In this document: positions 1 to 11,819 of the stretch, piece by piece
Layout of the letters: the number at the start of each line of letters is the position of its first letter
Position numbering within the stretch: the first letter of the stretch is position 1
Origin: Udeniomyces pyricola
Taxonomy: Eukaryota; Basidiomycota; Tremellomycetes; Cystofilobasidiales; Mrakiaceae
Reading direction: 5' to 3'
Length of the DNA stretch: 64,000 bases
Assembly (NCBI GenBank): GCA_039545295.1
Contig: BCIK01000001.1
Span: 1,550,001 to 1,614,000 of the forward strand
Translations under genes and position numbers: made by a program
The notes under the pieces: model-generated
Told to the model about the DNA's origin: nothing
The model's input: the letters and a program-made list of their open reading frames with translations, nothing else
Databases searched by the model: none

Positions 1-899
1 TGGGAGGTGAAGCCAGTTGGGTCATCAGCGGTCTTCGACCTGGTTCAATGGTAAAAATTTTCTTTCTTTGTTATTTTTTTCTCCTTTTTCTCCTTTTCGT
101 TNTGTCTATGTTTTTTTTTTTTTTTTGACTGCGTGTCCCAGACCTTGTCACTCATCTCACGTTTGAACACTTTGCCTTTTGTGTCCTAAACCCCCGTACA
201 CTGTTTCAGAACCACCAAACCCTTTCTTCCCTCCTTCACCCTCTCCTTCCTGCCCTTCCTCGGCCGCTCCCCTCGGCGACGAGCTTCCTCTTTTACAAAT
301 CCGAAGGCAAGGACGAGCGAGCCGCTCGTGAAGACGTCGGACTCGAAACCGAGGCGTCTCTCAGCGAAGAGGCGGTGCCTTCTGGCTCGACGATCACGAC
401 GACGACGACGATGGACGTGGAGACGCCGGCGATAGCTCCTGTCGGTGGGGCCTCCAAGACGAACGGAGGTTTGTTCGATACCCTTTCGAATCACAATCTT
501 AACCCAGGAGTGACTGTTCCTTCCGGACCTGCTGTTGTGGCTTCTGGTCTACCAGCTCTTGGTCTTCCTATCTCTACCACTACCAACACCACCATGGATA
601 TCACTTCGGAAGCCACCATCCTACCTCCTTCTCTCTCTCATCCTTCCGATCCTACGTTCGTTCCGACGACGACTTCTCTCGCTGCGCCAACCATTCCTCT
701 GGCATCTTCCTTGAGCCCGACGACGGAGATCATCCCGCCTTTGGCTCCCGCTCGATCGGTCGTCGCCCCGCTCAAGGACCTCTGGGCCGAGGAGAGAAAG
801 AAGCAAGTCGAGGAGGATAGCGATGGGGAGATTCCAGAGATCGATATGGGTGGGAGCAGTGAGGAGGATGATGAGGAGAGCGATGAGGATGACGAGTAG
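1..899 (+). CDS. 3' end of an acidic-tailed protein, possibly Rix1/PELP1-like (partial)
   Basis: The gene enters from the left edge. The first visible exon (about 3-50) and the last exon (210-899) are joined in phase 0 across an intron at 51-209, which starts GTAAAA and ends TTTCAG. After the join the protein reads LHPLLPALPRPLPSATSF, then a low-complexity Ser/Thr/Pro region. It ends in DLWAEERKKQ, EIPEIDMG and a run of Glu/Asp before the TAG at 897-899. An acidic C-terminus with an EIPEI-like motif after a Pro-rich segment resembles fungal Rix1/PELP1 proteins of pre-60S ribosome maturation, but the diagnostic helical domain lies outside the window. That name is therefore a guess. The region 375-899 is the last part of this exon and not a separate gene. 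Confidence 0.5.
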
Positions 900-1327
900 G
901 GCATCAAGTGAGAAGGTAAATGTTGAAAATCTTACCACCACCACCACCCCCTCCCCCGATTTTCTCCGATTCTTTACGCCTCTCTTCTACATCTCTCTCT
1001 TTTGAGCCAAGATTCCTTTCTTCTTCTTTTTTTTTATTTTATTTTTTTTATCTAGAAAAGACGGGAAGGTGAAGGTGCGGGTAAGAGGGAAATGTCGGGT
1101 AGAGTTTTAAAAAAAGGGGGGATAGATGATTGAACNCCCCCCCCCCCCTCCCCCAGGAAAAAAAGAACAAGACACGTTTAGAAGATGATAGAACTAGCTA
1201 TATATGTATGTCGTGTCGAACCGTGATCGCTTCCAGTACTTTCTTCTCAACAAAAAAAAAAAAGAAAAGAGAGAGCTCAGAGCATGATAGGTAAAAAATG
1301 ATACCGGAATCGTTCATCTATATACTT
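900..1327. other. Convergent intergenic region
   Basis: This stretch lies between two genes transcribed toward each other. It holds CT-rich and T-rich tracts, a C homopolymer (about 1136-1149, with one undetermined base at 1136) and A-runs. I see no gene; it should hold both 3' UTRs. Confidence 0.6.
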
Positions 1328-3374
1328 TCATAGCATCGACTGACCAGACGCGGTCGGAGACGACGAGCTGGCCACCACGAGCTTCTGCTTCGACTTTCGT
1401 GCGCAGTTGGGATCCCACACGGGTGGTGCTGTGCCTGTCTGTTGGACCAAGCCTGACCAATCACAGATGAGGGAAACGACTTCTTCATGGAACTGGTTCA
1501 AAGGTAGGCACAGAAGGAGGCAGGGAGGAGGGGAGGAGGGGAGGAGGAGGACGGGGGCCGAATAAGAAAAGGATGGGCAGAAGGTAAAGAGGGACGATTT
1601 GGTAGGTTGAGCATATTCTCCATCTTCGTCCTTGAAGTCTACTTCTTCTTCTTGTCGCTTACTGATCGTCACATGGATAGAGTGAATCAAAATCCGACTT
1701 ACACCCAAGAGGTTGTGATCTGCGTTCTCGAAGAGATGGAGCGAGGCACTGGCAGCCCTTTTCTGGTAGGCTCGTTGCCAGAGGAATGCATCCCATCTAA
1801 CGGTGATTGGGAACGTAGGAAGAGAGTGAAGGGGGAGAGGGGGAGGGGAGGGAGGGGGGGGGGTAGGGTTCATGTATCCGAATCGATCAGATCAGAACAG
1901 AGAGGTCAGGGAGGATTGATGTGAGTTGATTCTCTGGAAACACTCTACTCTCCCCCCCCCCCCCCCCCCGAAAGATCACCAAATGCAGGAACGGAACGAA
2001 GAACAGATTCCAACTTACGGTGGTACAACCGTGTCCTTACCACCTCCGACGTTTAACACATGCACCCAGGTCGGGAAGTGTTCGATCGCATAGCTGTTGT
2101 TCCATTTGGCAAAGCTTTCGACTTGATCGGGCGTGATGTGGGCCGTGACCGTTTGGCCGGCGACGCGGACGGTCCATGGGAACGGCTTGTTCTGGAGAAA
2201 GAAGGGATCATAGAGAGGGTCTTTGTCTGTTGGATTCGAACGAGCAAACAGGGGTCAGATATCGTTGGGATTGGTATGCAGTTGAGAACAGAAAGAAGGA
2301 GCATATCAGAGAGAGACCCAGAATACAGAGGAGACTGATGAGAGGGTCACTACTGACCGTGAATCCTCTGTATATGGTGCAAGGCAAACAAGGTATCAGT
2401 CTCGACATGTCACATCTTCAGCGGGTTGGATTTCCATAGCTGACTTGTCCGAGGCATGATGAAGCGTACCTCCATCCTGTACCGACCACACAAATGGACG
2501 AAACGAGTGCATTGACGTAATGAAAGCTCTGTGGGATGAAACGTCAACCACCATGCCGCAGCGATGGCTCCCCTTGAATGGCCGCTATAGAAGGAAAGAC
2601 AGCCGACCCGTTCCATCCGAGGCTACATACACATCAGTCATCGTTCGACTCGAGGTGAGAGATGTAAAAGTTGAGATAGTTTGAAACAATAGGACCGGGA
2701 CTGACATGACCATGTCGATCTCGTAGCCTAGCGTCTCACGAAGGTAAGCCGATACGACGACGAGGTCATCGATATCGTTCTCAAAATGACCCATGGACCA
2801 GTCTCCAGGACTCTCATGGTTGCCTCTGAGTGATCGAAGCGGGGTTATCAGCCTGAATATACAGGAGACCTAGAAAGAGGATGCGTACAAGAAGTATGAC
2901 GAAACAGAATAAAGCCAGTAACCTACCGAAAATCAAAACGGAAGCTGTCCTGTTCGAGCTCAAGTGCAAGCTTCCTTTGATGGAGGTAGTCTTTATGCCT
3001 TGTCACGTAGATATAGATTCACGCCGAGAGGAGATGTAGGACCAAAAGGTAACAGATATCAGAGAGTTGCATGCAGAGAGAAGGTTAAGATTGAGACGGC
3101 CAAGTCAAGAAGAAGGATACGCTCACCCCATGACGCCATGCAGAATCTGTCATAGGGTTAATAACATCATCATGAGAAGCCCAAAGATCAGCACCTCATG
3201 TATCAAACAAACTGTGTGCGATATATATCGAGATAGACGTACTAATGCGATCCGGCGAGGACCGTCTGAGCTCGTCTGCTTGGACTGGAGGATACCGGTT
3301 ATGACGCTGCCGGACGACGAGGAGGGATAAGGGATGGCGATCTTTTGGGCCGAAGAAGCTGATTGAGGGGACAT
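1328..3374 (-). CDS. Alpha/beta-hydrolase, predicted esterase (KOG4667-like)
   Basis: This is a multi-exon reverse-strand gene. Exon 1 (3374-3243, 44 codons) starts MSPQSASSAQKIAIP and is followed by a GTACGT donor. Later exons give the core of a small alpha/beta-hydrolase in order. ILHGVMG supplies the oxyanion HGxxG motif. YLHQRKLALELE and FRFDFRGN follow, then DIDDLVVVSAYLRE and the nucleophile elbow GHSRGAIAAAW (near 2560). NVGGGKDTVVPP is the probable acid strand, and FENADHNLLG carries the catalytic His. The last exon joins FHEEVVSLICDW to a Ser-rich tail that ends at 1328. All three triad positions (Ser, Asp, His) are visible, so an active serine hydrolase is likely. The substrate cannot be inferred. 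The assignment rests on motif order and length, and the inner exon borders are approximate. Confidence 0.8.
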
Positions 3375-3751
3375 GGCTTGGGAGACGGTGGTAGTTCAGT
3401 GAATTGATGAGGGAGTAAGCGATCAGCAAGCTGGTAGTAGCCAGAGTCCAATCAATGGTCAGATGGATTAGTGCATGTAGGAGAGCAAACGAGAGCAAAA
3501 GGGAAGCCGGCGCAGTGTTCGACGATGTTTACACATCATATCGGAAGGTTATGTAACTGTGCAGTGAGGCAAATGCGTTTCAGAATAATTCAGAATGGAA
3601 TCGCATTTGTCTTTTTCGTCTCTTTTCTACCTATACTGAACAGCAGGTCCGTTGGTTCTGCATCAACGCTCTTACTAGCGTCGATAAATGATCTTCAATC
3701 ATCTCTCCGAAAAAAAGGCTATATAATACAGGCTGGTTACTGCCGTTAAAT
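3375..3751. other. Intergenic region
   Basis: This is the upstream region of the hydrolase gene and the 3' flank of the next reverse-strand gene. I see no coding exon, tRNA or repeat in it. Confidence 0.5.
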
Positions 3752-4270
3752 TTACATAGTATTGCCGACACGAGTACCGACGGCATCATGCATGGCAGCG
3801 TCCTCGGCAAGATGACCGTGGTCTGCCCCTCGATACACGTGTTTATTCGCGCCCTCCTGCACTTTGGGTGCTCCCAACACGGAACTCATCTCACCCATGT
3901 CCCAGATTTCTCGCATCGATCGTAATCGATCGCGAATTTGTTCGATGGCCAACCGACGTTGGGCGACCGATCGTTTGTCTCTGCATTCGTATGGCCATGG
4001 CGAAAAGTCTAAACGGCAATGTCGATAGACCATTGTCGTCACTCCTGACCAACCGGAAGATGTCAAGCATTTCACCCAGCTCTCAAGGTGAAGATTCCTC
4101 TCGAAGTCATCCGGGTGTGCGTGAATGATGACGGTGGTGGGGCTTAAGGAGGAGAGGAGGGGCACCGCGTGTGACAGATGAACGTAATGCGTCCAAGGGC
4201 TCAGCCGGATATCCAGCGTCATGAGGGAGGGAAGAGTTACCATTGGGTAGGACCAGCGAAAAGCTCTCAT
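3752..4270 (-). CDS. Hypothetical protein, 5' end uncertain
   Basis: An open frame of 172 codons from an ATG at 4270. Upstream of that ATG the frame stays open for about 25 codons (reading ...LEQVRTFSILVNPEMRAF) back to a TAG that could be a splice acceptor, so a 5' exon may be missing. The regular pattern VRTFSILVNP ... LPSLMTLDIRLSPW resembles the leucine-rich strands seen in fungal F-box-type proteins, followed by a segment with several Trp and Arg residues. I see no F-box itself. No family can be named with confidence. The gene sits head to head with TOF1 across about 480 bp. Confidence 0.45.
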   Translation of the reverse strand: MRAFRWSYPMVTLPSLMTLDIRLSPWTHYVHLSHAVPLLSSLSPTTVIIHAHPDDFERNLHLESWVKCLTSSGWSGVTTMVYRHCRLDFSPWPYECRDKRSVAQRRLAIEQIRDRLRSMREIWDMGEMSSVLGAPKVQEGANKHVYRGADHGHLAEDAAMHDAVGTRVGNTM

Positions 4271-4488
4271 CTCTGGATTGACGAGGATGCTAAAGGTGCG
4301 AACTTGTTCAAGTGAGGCGTAAGGGCGGATCGCAGCGTAAAGCGGAGTTGAGATCTATAGCGCCGTACCCACAGAAATTTGAAAGTGAATCAGCAGCTAT
4401 ATCGGATCAGAGCCGTGGCGACGGTGTATGTTCACCATAATCCTTCACGGTGTCGGTTTTATGACGACAATTACTATAACAGCGTTGC

Positions 4489-4494
4489 ACGCGT
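4489..4494. promoter_or_regulatory. ACGCGT hexamer (MCB-type), TOF1 upstream
   Basis: This is an exact palindromic ACGCGT, the core of MluI cell-cycle boxes bound by MBF in ascomycete yeasts. It lies about 260 bp before the TOF1 ATG. Function is inferred only from sequence and position. Confidence 0.4.
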
Positions 4495-4556
4495 CGCATC
4501 ACAAGTTGGTTGTTTAATTGAATTGAACAACGCGCTCACATCATCATCATTCGACG

Positions 4557-4562
4557 ACGCGT
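4557..4562. promoter_or_regulatory. ACGCGT hexamer (MCB-type), TOF1 upstream
   Basis: A second exact ACGCGT, 63 bp downstream of the first and about 190 bp before the TOF1 ATG. Confidence 0.4.
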
Positions 4563-4618
4563 CGATCGATTCAACTTCCACTCCTCCCACCCTCTCTTCT
4601 ATTCGTCCCATCCCATCA

Positions 4619-4733
4619 GCACACACACACACACACACATACACACACACACATATACACACATACACACATACACACATACACACATACACACATACAC
4701 ACATACACACATACACACATACACACACCTGCT
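4619..4733. repeat. CA/CACAT microsatellite in the TOF1 5' region
   Basis: About 110 bp made of ACACAC units that change into a regular eight-base CATACACA period. It ends about 20 bp before the TOF1 start codon, so it probably lies in the 5' UTR or core promoter. Confidence 0.9.
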
Positions 4734-4750
4734 TGCGCTTCCGCCCAAAA

Positions 4751-7700
4751 ATGGATGACCTAGAGGATACATCTATGGGTCGCTACGGTCATGACGAGGA
4801 GCTTGAACGTCGTAGAATCGCTCAGGGCATGGACGTCGACCTCGAAATGAGCGATGCTGACGATGAGGATCGCGAGACCGTCTTTGCACCTGTCGTGGCT
4901 TCTCTAGTAGCTGCCTTGGGAGGCTGGGAGGTGAGCTCAACGAGAGGAGTCAACTAGATTGCAGGAAATTAACGCGTAACGGACTGCCGAACTGTGCTAC
5001 CATGATTGGTACCTATCACTGACTCTGCCTCTGTCCCTCTGCTGTGCACCAGGATGTCGATGCTCCTTCTGGCGAGACGACAAGATTTTACCGACCAGGA
5101 GACTCTATTGTCGGCTGTCTACGCGATTTGAAGAAGCTTTGGAGGAAGGATGATACTGATGACGAACGGACTGTCGCGAGAATCTTTGCCAAGGCGGGTG
5201 TAGCGCGGGACCTCGTCGCCATTGTGGAGGAAGTGAGCGACCGCGGACCATGGGGGATGAAGGTCGGACTCATGGCTGGTGTGTTGATCTTTGTTCACCC
5301 AAGATTGTGAACGAAATCTCCAAGAGCCGAACATACTGAACCGACCATGCGAATCTTACTGTTCCCAAACTAGCCGATCTGTTGACGGCTATGACATGGC
5401 CCATCGATGTCGCTGCTGAGCTCAAGGAGATGGAGGATGAGCCTCCAACCACATCCGACTATTCGTCTCTGTTGTCTGCTCAGCTTGAATACAAAGCGAC
5501 TATCCTTCGATCGGGAGTCATGCTCGAAAGGATGATGGCTCTTGTTCTTCCAAGTTTAGCCAAACCCTCGCAGTACGTTCCAACCTGACGCAACCAGCCA
5601 TGCGGCGCAACAAGGGAACAGTACTGAAGTCTGATCAACCCTTTGCACGCTTGTCATCACTAGTGAGCGGCAAGACAAAGACGATCGAATCGTCTCGCTT
5701 GTCCTGCACTTTATCCGAAACCTGCTCCAGGTCAAGGATCTTATTTCGTCCAGTTTCTTAAGCACCGACCGACTCGAAAAGTCAACGCTACAGGTACGAT
5801 CCCTATCTCTCCGTCCTTTTTGAAGTCGCCCGAAGGCATGTCAAAAGATAATCACACCTGACCTTAGTCTATCACTCCAGTCGGTGCTCCTTGTCCAACT
5901 CGAGCGTTCGAGCTTTCTTTCACTTCTTCTCACGCTTGCCTCGTCAGCCCAGCAAAAGGACTACAACCCGTTCAACGTTCTCGTCCTCGATATCCTCCAG
6001 CTCATGTTTCAACCCGTCTCTGCGTCTGATCTCGCCAAAGATCTCAAGTCGGTACGTTCCTTCGGTTTGTAATCTTGGTATCACTTGGAAACGCCGCTAT
6101 CGCGCGAAAACCTCTTCTCATCCATGGCGTTTATGGCGTTTACTGGTTTCGTTCTCTTCCCCTCTATATCAATCAACTCTCTATATATTGGTTCGTTCAC
6201 AGGCTCCTCGAGAAGCTCTGACCTCCCTCCTCGAACAGGAGAATCTCATCAAACAGGCAGCTCTTCGAACCGTCGCAACTCGACACTCCCGCTTCGGCAC
6301 GACGATTGCCATCACGGACGGCTCCGGCAAGAAAGTCATCATCAACAGGACCAATGCTATCCAAGGCGATACAGGCACCCTGCTCGATGCTCGCAAAAAA
6401 CGTGGCCGAGCTGGGGGTAGAGGCGTTCGAAAAGTCGTAAGTATCATGACGTGTCTTGTATGGTCGACTCGAACGAGATCTTCTGCGAGATTAGCAAGCT
6501 CATCGACGATTTTCGCTCTAGGATGAACTCGCTCGACCAGCAGACCTCTCACCAGAAGCCATGGCCACCCTCCAACGGTTTGCTACCGAGTTTCTCGAAA
6601 CATCATTTAACAGTCCGTGTTTCAGTCCCAATTAGATTCGTCTATCCTTCTCTCTAAAAATCGGCCTCGGATCAAAACTCATTCATCTTTATTTCTTTCT
6701 CACCGCAGGCTTCTTTGCCTCGATCCTCAAGGACATCCGAATGGAGAGACAAAAAGTCCGCGAGACCGACAATGTCCGGGCCTTGTTTCTCTCGACGTTT
6801 TTCCTCGAGTTCTTCTTGTGCTCACGAGCACGGGCTTTGGCTCGCGAAGCGACAGACAAGGGAAAGGGGAGAGAAGGCAAGGGGCTGAGGTCGTCTCGCG
6901 ATTGGGAGTTTGGGTTCGTGGCTGAGTTTTCGGAAATCGATGCCGTTCGGTGGGTCGTAGCGAGAATGAGGCTTACGATGGATGACAGGGTACGCTCGAA
7001 CTTTTCAATGGCGCATTTTCACCGGGAGTTCGTGTGCATCTGTCACTGAGTTTACAATGCTTACCTCCCTTTTCCTTCGTTCTTCGTACCATGTTTCTTC
7101 TACTGTGTAGCCTATTGGATGGACCGAGCTCCAAGCTGGCATCAACTGCTTCACCCAAATCGTATGTACGATCCCCATACACAGCGCGGTCATGGCAACA
7201 TCCTGCTGACACCTTGTGGTCCGCTTTCACCCTGACTCGCTTTTTCTTTTTCTTCAGTTGCTGCTCGTCGACTCTATGGCCTCGAGTCGTGAAGAGGAAG
7301 CTGTCGAAGCAGCAGAGATCATGCAGAACCAAATCTACTATAACGGTGATATCCTCGAGATGGCTCACACTGTCGTTCTCAGGTTCAAGGACCAATCAAT
7401 CGCGTATGTATCTCTCACCGATCACATCAGCCCGTTCTGATCTGACATTGTTGTTTTTATCGTTTCGGTTGACTGACGACAAGATGTTTCTTTGGATCGA
7501 TCTCATTATCTCGTCTAGGTACCTCGACGCCGTCATTCATCTCAACTACGTCCTTCTGCGGATGCTCGAGAAGTACTCCAAGAGTAACTCCTACATGTAC
7601 TATCGCAAGAGAACCGCCAAGCGTGCTCGACGTAAGCGCAGTGAGTCAATCCATCAACGTTGCATCTGAGTCCGAAGCAAAGAGATTGCTGACCCAACCG

Positions 7701-10700
7701 GTGATTATTTCTTCTGCACCCTACTCTCGTAGTCAAGAACGGAGAGCCCATCGCAACAGAGAATGAGGGCGAGGAAGAGGATGAAGAGGCAGACCGAGGC
7801 GCCGTTCAGTATCGCGAGCATGTCTTTACTTTCGAAAAGTTCGCTCTGGTGAGTCGCCGTGTAGTGTTCTAGCACGAGAATCGGTGACTTTATTTCGGCC
7901 AATATCGAGCTGATGCAAAGGATATGTTTTCGTGTCCCTTGAAATTTGTAGCGCTTCGCTCAAGAGGATATCCTTCGAACTTATCTTGCCTATCTCGAAC
8001 GGTTTGCTGAGTTCCGCTCAGCTGACAGGATGAAGCGAATAGTCAGCTTGCTCCATCGGCTTGCGGTCGGAGTCAAAGCTGAGGGTCTCTTCTTCAAGGT
8101 ACGTTGTGCTCGAGCTCCTTTGGATCGGTAGTATGAGGTTATGTGGTAAAACACTTCCGAGCTGGTTGATATACGTGATTGGGTTCGTAACTTGATCCAT
8201 CCTTCGCATATGAATTCAGGTTTCCGTCCTCAACCTCTTTCAAACAATTCTCGCCAACCATCTCTCCCTTCCCAAAGAACCGCCAACAAAAGACCTCATT
8301 GCCCTCATCCATTTTGTGCTCCGCAAGTTTTTCAAGCGAGCTCAAGAGGAACCGTTTCTCATCGTCGAGGCCCTCTTTCCCAAGAACCGAGATCACTGGA
8401 AAAAGTTTTCAAGCTGGGCACCGGAGGAAGGGGAAGACAGTGGTGCGGGAGAAGACGACGAGGGGACGTCCCGGGTTGGGAAAAAGGTACGTGAAGGTTG
8501 ACCTTTTCACTCCTACCTTGTCTTTTTTGTTGGAGGAAAGAATGCACAAGGTGTTGCTCCGCGGTACACGTACGTTGACCAAAGTCTCCCTTATGTCTTT
8601 CTCGTCGGTAGACCAAAATTCCGGGTGACGTTCAAATCAAGGACAAGACCCTTACTCACACTCAACAGATGGGTATCGCTGTTGCCATTCTTCTCGAGGC
8701 TGGCAAAATGGGATACGTGACTTGGCTCGTCGAGGTTTGTTCTCACTTTTTCTTTTTATAATCTGTATGATCCATTAATAAGACGCGTCTCTCCCCTCCT
8801 CTGATCGATCATTTCTCTCCTCTCTTCTCATTTTGCTATCTTTGCGTCTACTCCAGCTCCTTCGCGATATCGCTGCGACACGTCAAGAGATTGTGCTCTC
8901 GACGGATGGCGTTCCCGAGCGGCCTATCGCCGAAACAGACGAGGAGATCCGAGCCCAAGCGTTGCCCAAAGGACCTTCGGACGAGGCACTTGCCAAGTTT
9001 ACCAGTTACGGTGCGTCTTGAATTTCTGTGTGAGAGAGTAGGGAGGAAGAGAGCTCGTGGGCGAGAGGCAAAGTGCATGTCTCCACAACTCGGCACTAAG
9101 AGATGAATCTAGCCTAGTTCATAACGTTTCCCACCCAACTTCCCTTCAAATGTACACATATTGAGCCTCCTTGTTTCTGAATTGATTTTCCAGTCATTCC
9201 CACGCACGCTAGTGACGGTAACACAGAACGCCAAACCGCTCTCTCCATGAACCCTCACATTAAACTCCTGCTCCGACTTCTCGACTTCGAAGTCACCTCT
9301 GATGAGGGTACGTACTTTCCTTCCTAATTCTTCTTCCTCCTCTGCCTCACAGATCTCTTTGTTTATACGCATGATGTTCTTTCCCTCTATTACGACCTCG
9401 AACGGCATTCTTATTCCCTTTTATTCTCTCCTTCCCCCCTCTTGCAACTCATTTACCGCTTTCCTTCCACCTTTGATTCCTCGTGATGTTCATTCCCCAG
9501 GAGTTACTCCGTTTGAATGGACGCTCCCAGCCGATGTCCTTCCTTCCGAGCTCCACGTTAATGCCGGCATCATCGAGCAATTCATCCGCGAGCCATTGGA
9601 CGTACGTTTGGTTTTATATATCTCTCTCTTACGTATCTTCTGTCCGCTAGCTTGCTCACCTTCTTGGAAGGTGTAAGGGGAAATAGTAATAACCTAACAT
9701 GCTTTGCTCTACTCCCCCTTGTCTATGTCTTTCACCCCTTCTCGTCGACTCCCTTCTACCCGCCTGTTGCCTGATACACACTCTCACTTTGGAATTTCTT
9801 CCTTTTTCTCCATATCTTCTGCTCTGAACCAATCCAGCTCAACGGTCAGAAGGCCACGGACCAACTCAAGCGCAAACTCCGCTCTCGAGGAGGAGGACGA
9901 ACGGGACGTGCCATGAAACGCAAGCGCTCACTTTCGACTTCTTCCGCTTCTTCTTCTTCGGATGCGGATGGTTCCTCTGCATCAGAGGTTGACGACGACG
10001 ACGACGACGACGGTCAGACCACTCACAAAAAGAAATCGAGATCGAAACCTACCAAAACCAAATCGAAGAAGACCAAGTCAACGTCGACATCGGGTTCGAG
10101 TCGACGCAAGCAGAAGCAGCAGACTGAAGCCGTCCAACATGCGCTCTCGGCCCAGTTCATTTACGATTCCGATGACGACGCGGGCGACGAGGTGTTCTTT
10201 GAGAAAGAAAAGGAAAGGGTTCGTCATTATTTTATTTATTTATTTTTTCTTCTTTCTTTCTTTTTTTTTCTTCTTCTTCTTCTTCTTTTTGTCTCTGCGG
10301 GACGAGCTGGCTTATGCCTTGGGTTTCGAAAAGGGGAAGAATCGAGTATGAACGCTGATAAATCTTACGCTTCTTCCTTTTCTCCTTTTCCTGCCATACT
10401 TTTTTTTTTTTTTTTTTTTTGTTTTTTCGGTTTCTTTCACCATGTACGAATTAACCCGCTACTGACTATACGCTTATCTACATGTATCTTTTTTTTTCTA
10501 TCCCTTCACTCGGTCTCTCCCTTCACCTTCCCTTCTCACGGTTGGTACGTATTACCCTTTACCCCGTCCCGGTCGGGTTCTTCATCTCGACGTCGACGGA
10601 TAAAAAAAAAAAAAAAGATTGCCCGACGAGCTCGGGAGAACGAACTAGGTCTTGCTTTGATCTCCTCTTCTACTGTCCGACCGACGAGTAAGAAGTCGCT

Positions 10701-11166
10701 GCTCAAACGACAGAGTACAACGGCGGCGGGGACGAGCAAGAAGCGGACGACGACGACGACGACGACGAAGCAGAAAGGGAAGAAGAGGAAGAAGAACGGG
10801 GGGGATGACAGGGGTTCTTCTTCTGATGAAATAGAAGAAGAAGAAGAAGAAGAAGAAGAAGCGGCGGAAGCGAGTGAACATGGACAGGATGAGGAAGAAG
10901 CACAAGCGGAGGAGGAGGAAGAGGTGAGGAGGCAATCCCGACCGAAACCGAAGCCTAGGATGGGCAAAGCCGTCCCTGTTCCCGATCATTTCGAAGACAA
11001 CGACGAGGTCGTTCCTGAGATGGGAGGATTGGGGCGAGGCGAGATGGAACGGGGTGGAAGCGGAGATGAATCGATAGATGAGGAAGAGGAGGAAGAGGTG
11101 TTCCGGCCGAGAACCAAGAAACGGATCTTTGTGGTGGAAGAAGGGGATGAGGATGATGAAGAGTAA
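4751..11166 (+). CDS. TOF1: Tof1/Swi1/Timeless replication fork protection protein
   Basis: Timeless-family proteins bind Csm3/Tipin at replication forks, couple helicase to polymerase and support checkpoint signalling and pausing. About twenty exons give a protein I estimate at about 1,250 residues. The N-terminal Timeless domain is clear: [12 protein letters not shown] at the start, then [20 protein letters not shown], then [12 protein letters not shown]. Further exons continue the helical repeats (for example [45 protein letters not shown] and the long exon [16 protein letters not shown]). The C-terminal third is charged and of low complexity, with KKK/SSS/EEE runs, and ends in EEGDEDDEE before the stop at 11164-11166. 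The start at 4751 is the first ATG after the CA repeat and begins [12 protein letters not shown]. One late intron (10219-10617) is unusual and is listed separately. Gene-level identification is firm; a few splice sites are not. Confidence 0.9.
10219..10617 (+). other. Stop-free intron of TOF1 with length divisible by three
   Basis: The TOF1 frame before (ending at 10218, KEKER) and after ([11 protein letters not shown] from 10618) this segment is the same. The 399 bases between contain no in-frame stop. They start with GT and end with an A-tract plus AG, are dominated by T-runs, and would encode a Phe/Leu-rich stretch quite unlike the flanking charged protein. I read it as an intron in phase 0, but retention would not break the protein. 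Confidence 0.65.
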
Positions 11167-11819
11167 AGGGTATATGCAGTATGCTAAATATATATATATG
11201 TATATATATATATGTATACATCTCAATCATGTCCGCCCCTTTCTGTTGCTTTGTTTTCTTCTGTGGAAGAAGGAACACCGACGGATCACGGTGTGCGTTA
11301 GACCATTTAGATTGTGGTCCAAGATGCAATTCAGAGCCTCCCTTCCCAGCCACAGAGTGGATGTGTATTAACTCCGTTGGTCCTCTGCACACCATTCATG
11401 CAGAGCAAAGCTGGATGCACCGGCATTTTGAATAACCGAGAAATCAACTATCATTGACAATATACCAACGTCAGTATTAGTTTGCGCATGATCATTCCGA
11501 CTGGGTAAGTGGAGTGTCCGTGTAAGCGAGTCAACCGATGAGCAACCCAATGTCGGTCAATGTCCCCGTCTATTCCGCCAGCTTCTTTGTTATGCCCAAT
11601 TCTAGCCAAACAAACGTGTACACATTCCGTCTTGTCTCTCTGGTCCAAATAAAAAAACGCTTCTCTCTTCACGCACACAACAACGCTCTCTCTCTCTCTC
11701 TTCTGTCTTCCGAAACCCAAAGCAGATATAGTCCAAGCCCGAACGGGGAAACGTCATATATGGGTCAAGGTTAAGGGGGTGGGGCCGGGGGGAGTTGGGT
11801 AAGATGCAAGGAGACAGAT
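11167..11819. other. Convergent intergenic region TOF1-RPL34
   Basis: This region holds the 3' flanks of both genes. It contains a TA-rich stretch (about 11190-11220) near the TOF1 stop and CT-repeats around 11680-11700. I see no gene. Confidence 0.6.

Larger units (their letters stand above)
4271..4750. promoter_or_regulatory. Divergent promoter region upstream of TOF1
   Basis: This region separates the hypothetical gene at 3752-4270 from TOF1. It holds two ACGCGT hexamers (4489-4494 and 4557-4562) and, just before the TOF1 ATG, a long CA-type repeat. The start of an open frame running from 4379 through the repeat into TOF1 has no coding character. Confidence 0.5.

Noticed and set aside
4379..4957. 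Long frame through the CA repeat into TOF1 exon 1
   Set aside because: The first 120 codons are promoter and microsatellite (His/Thr/Tyr repeats). TOF1 similarity begins only after the ATG at 4751.
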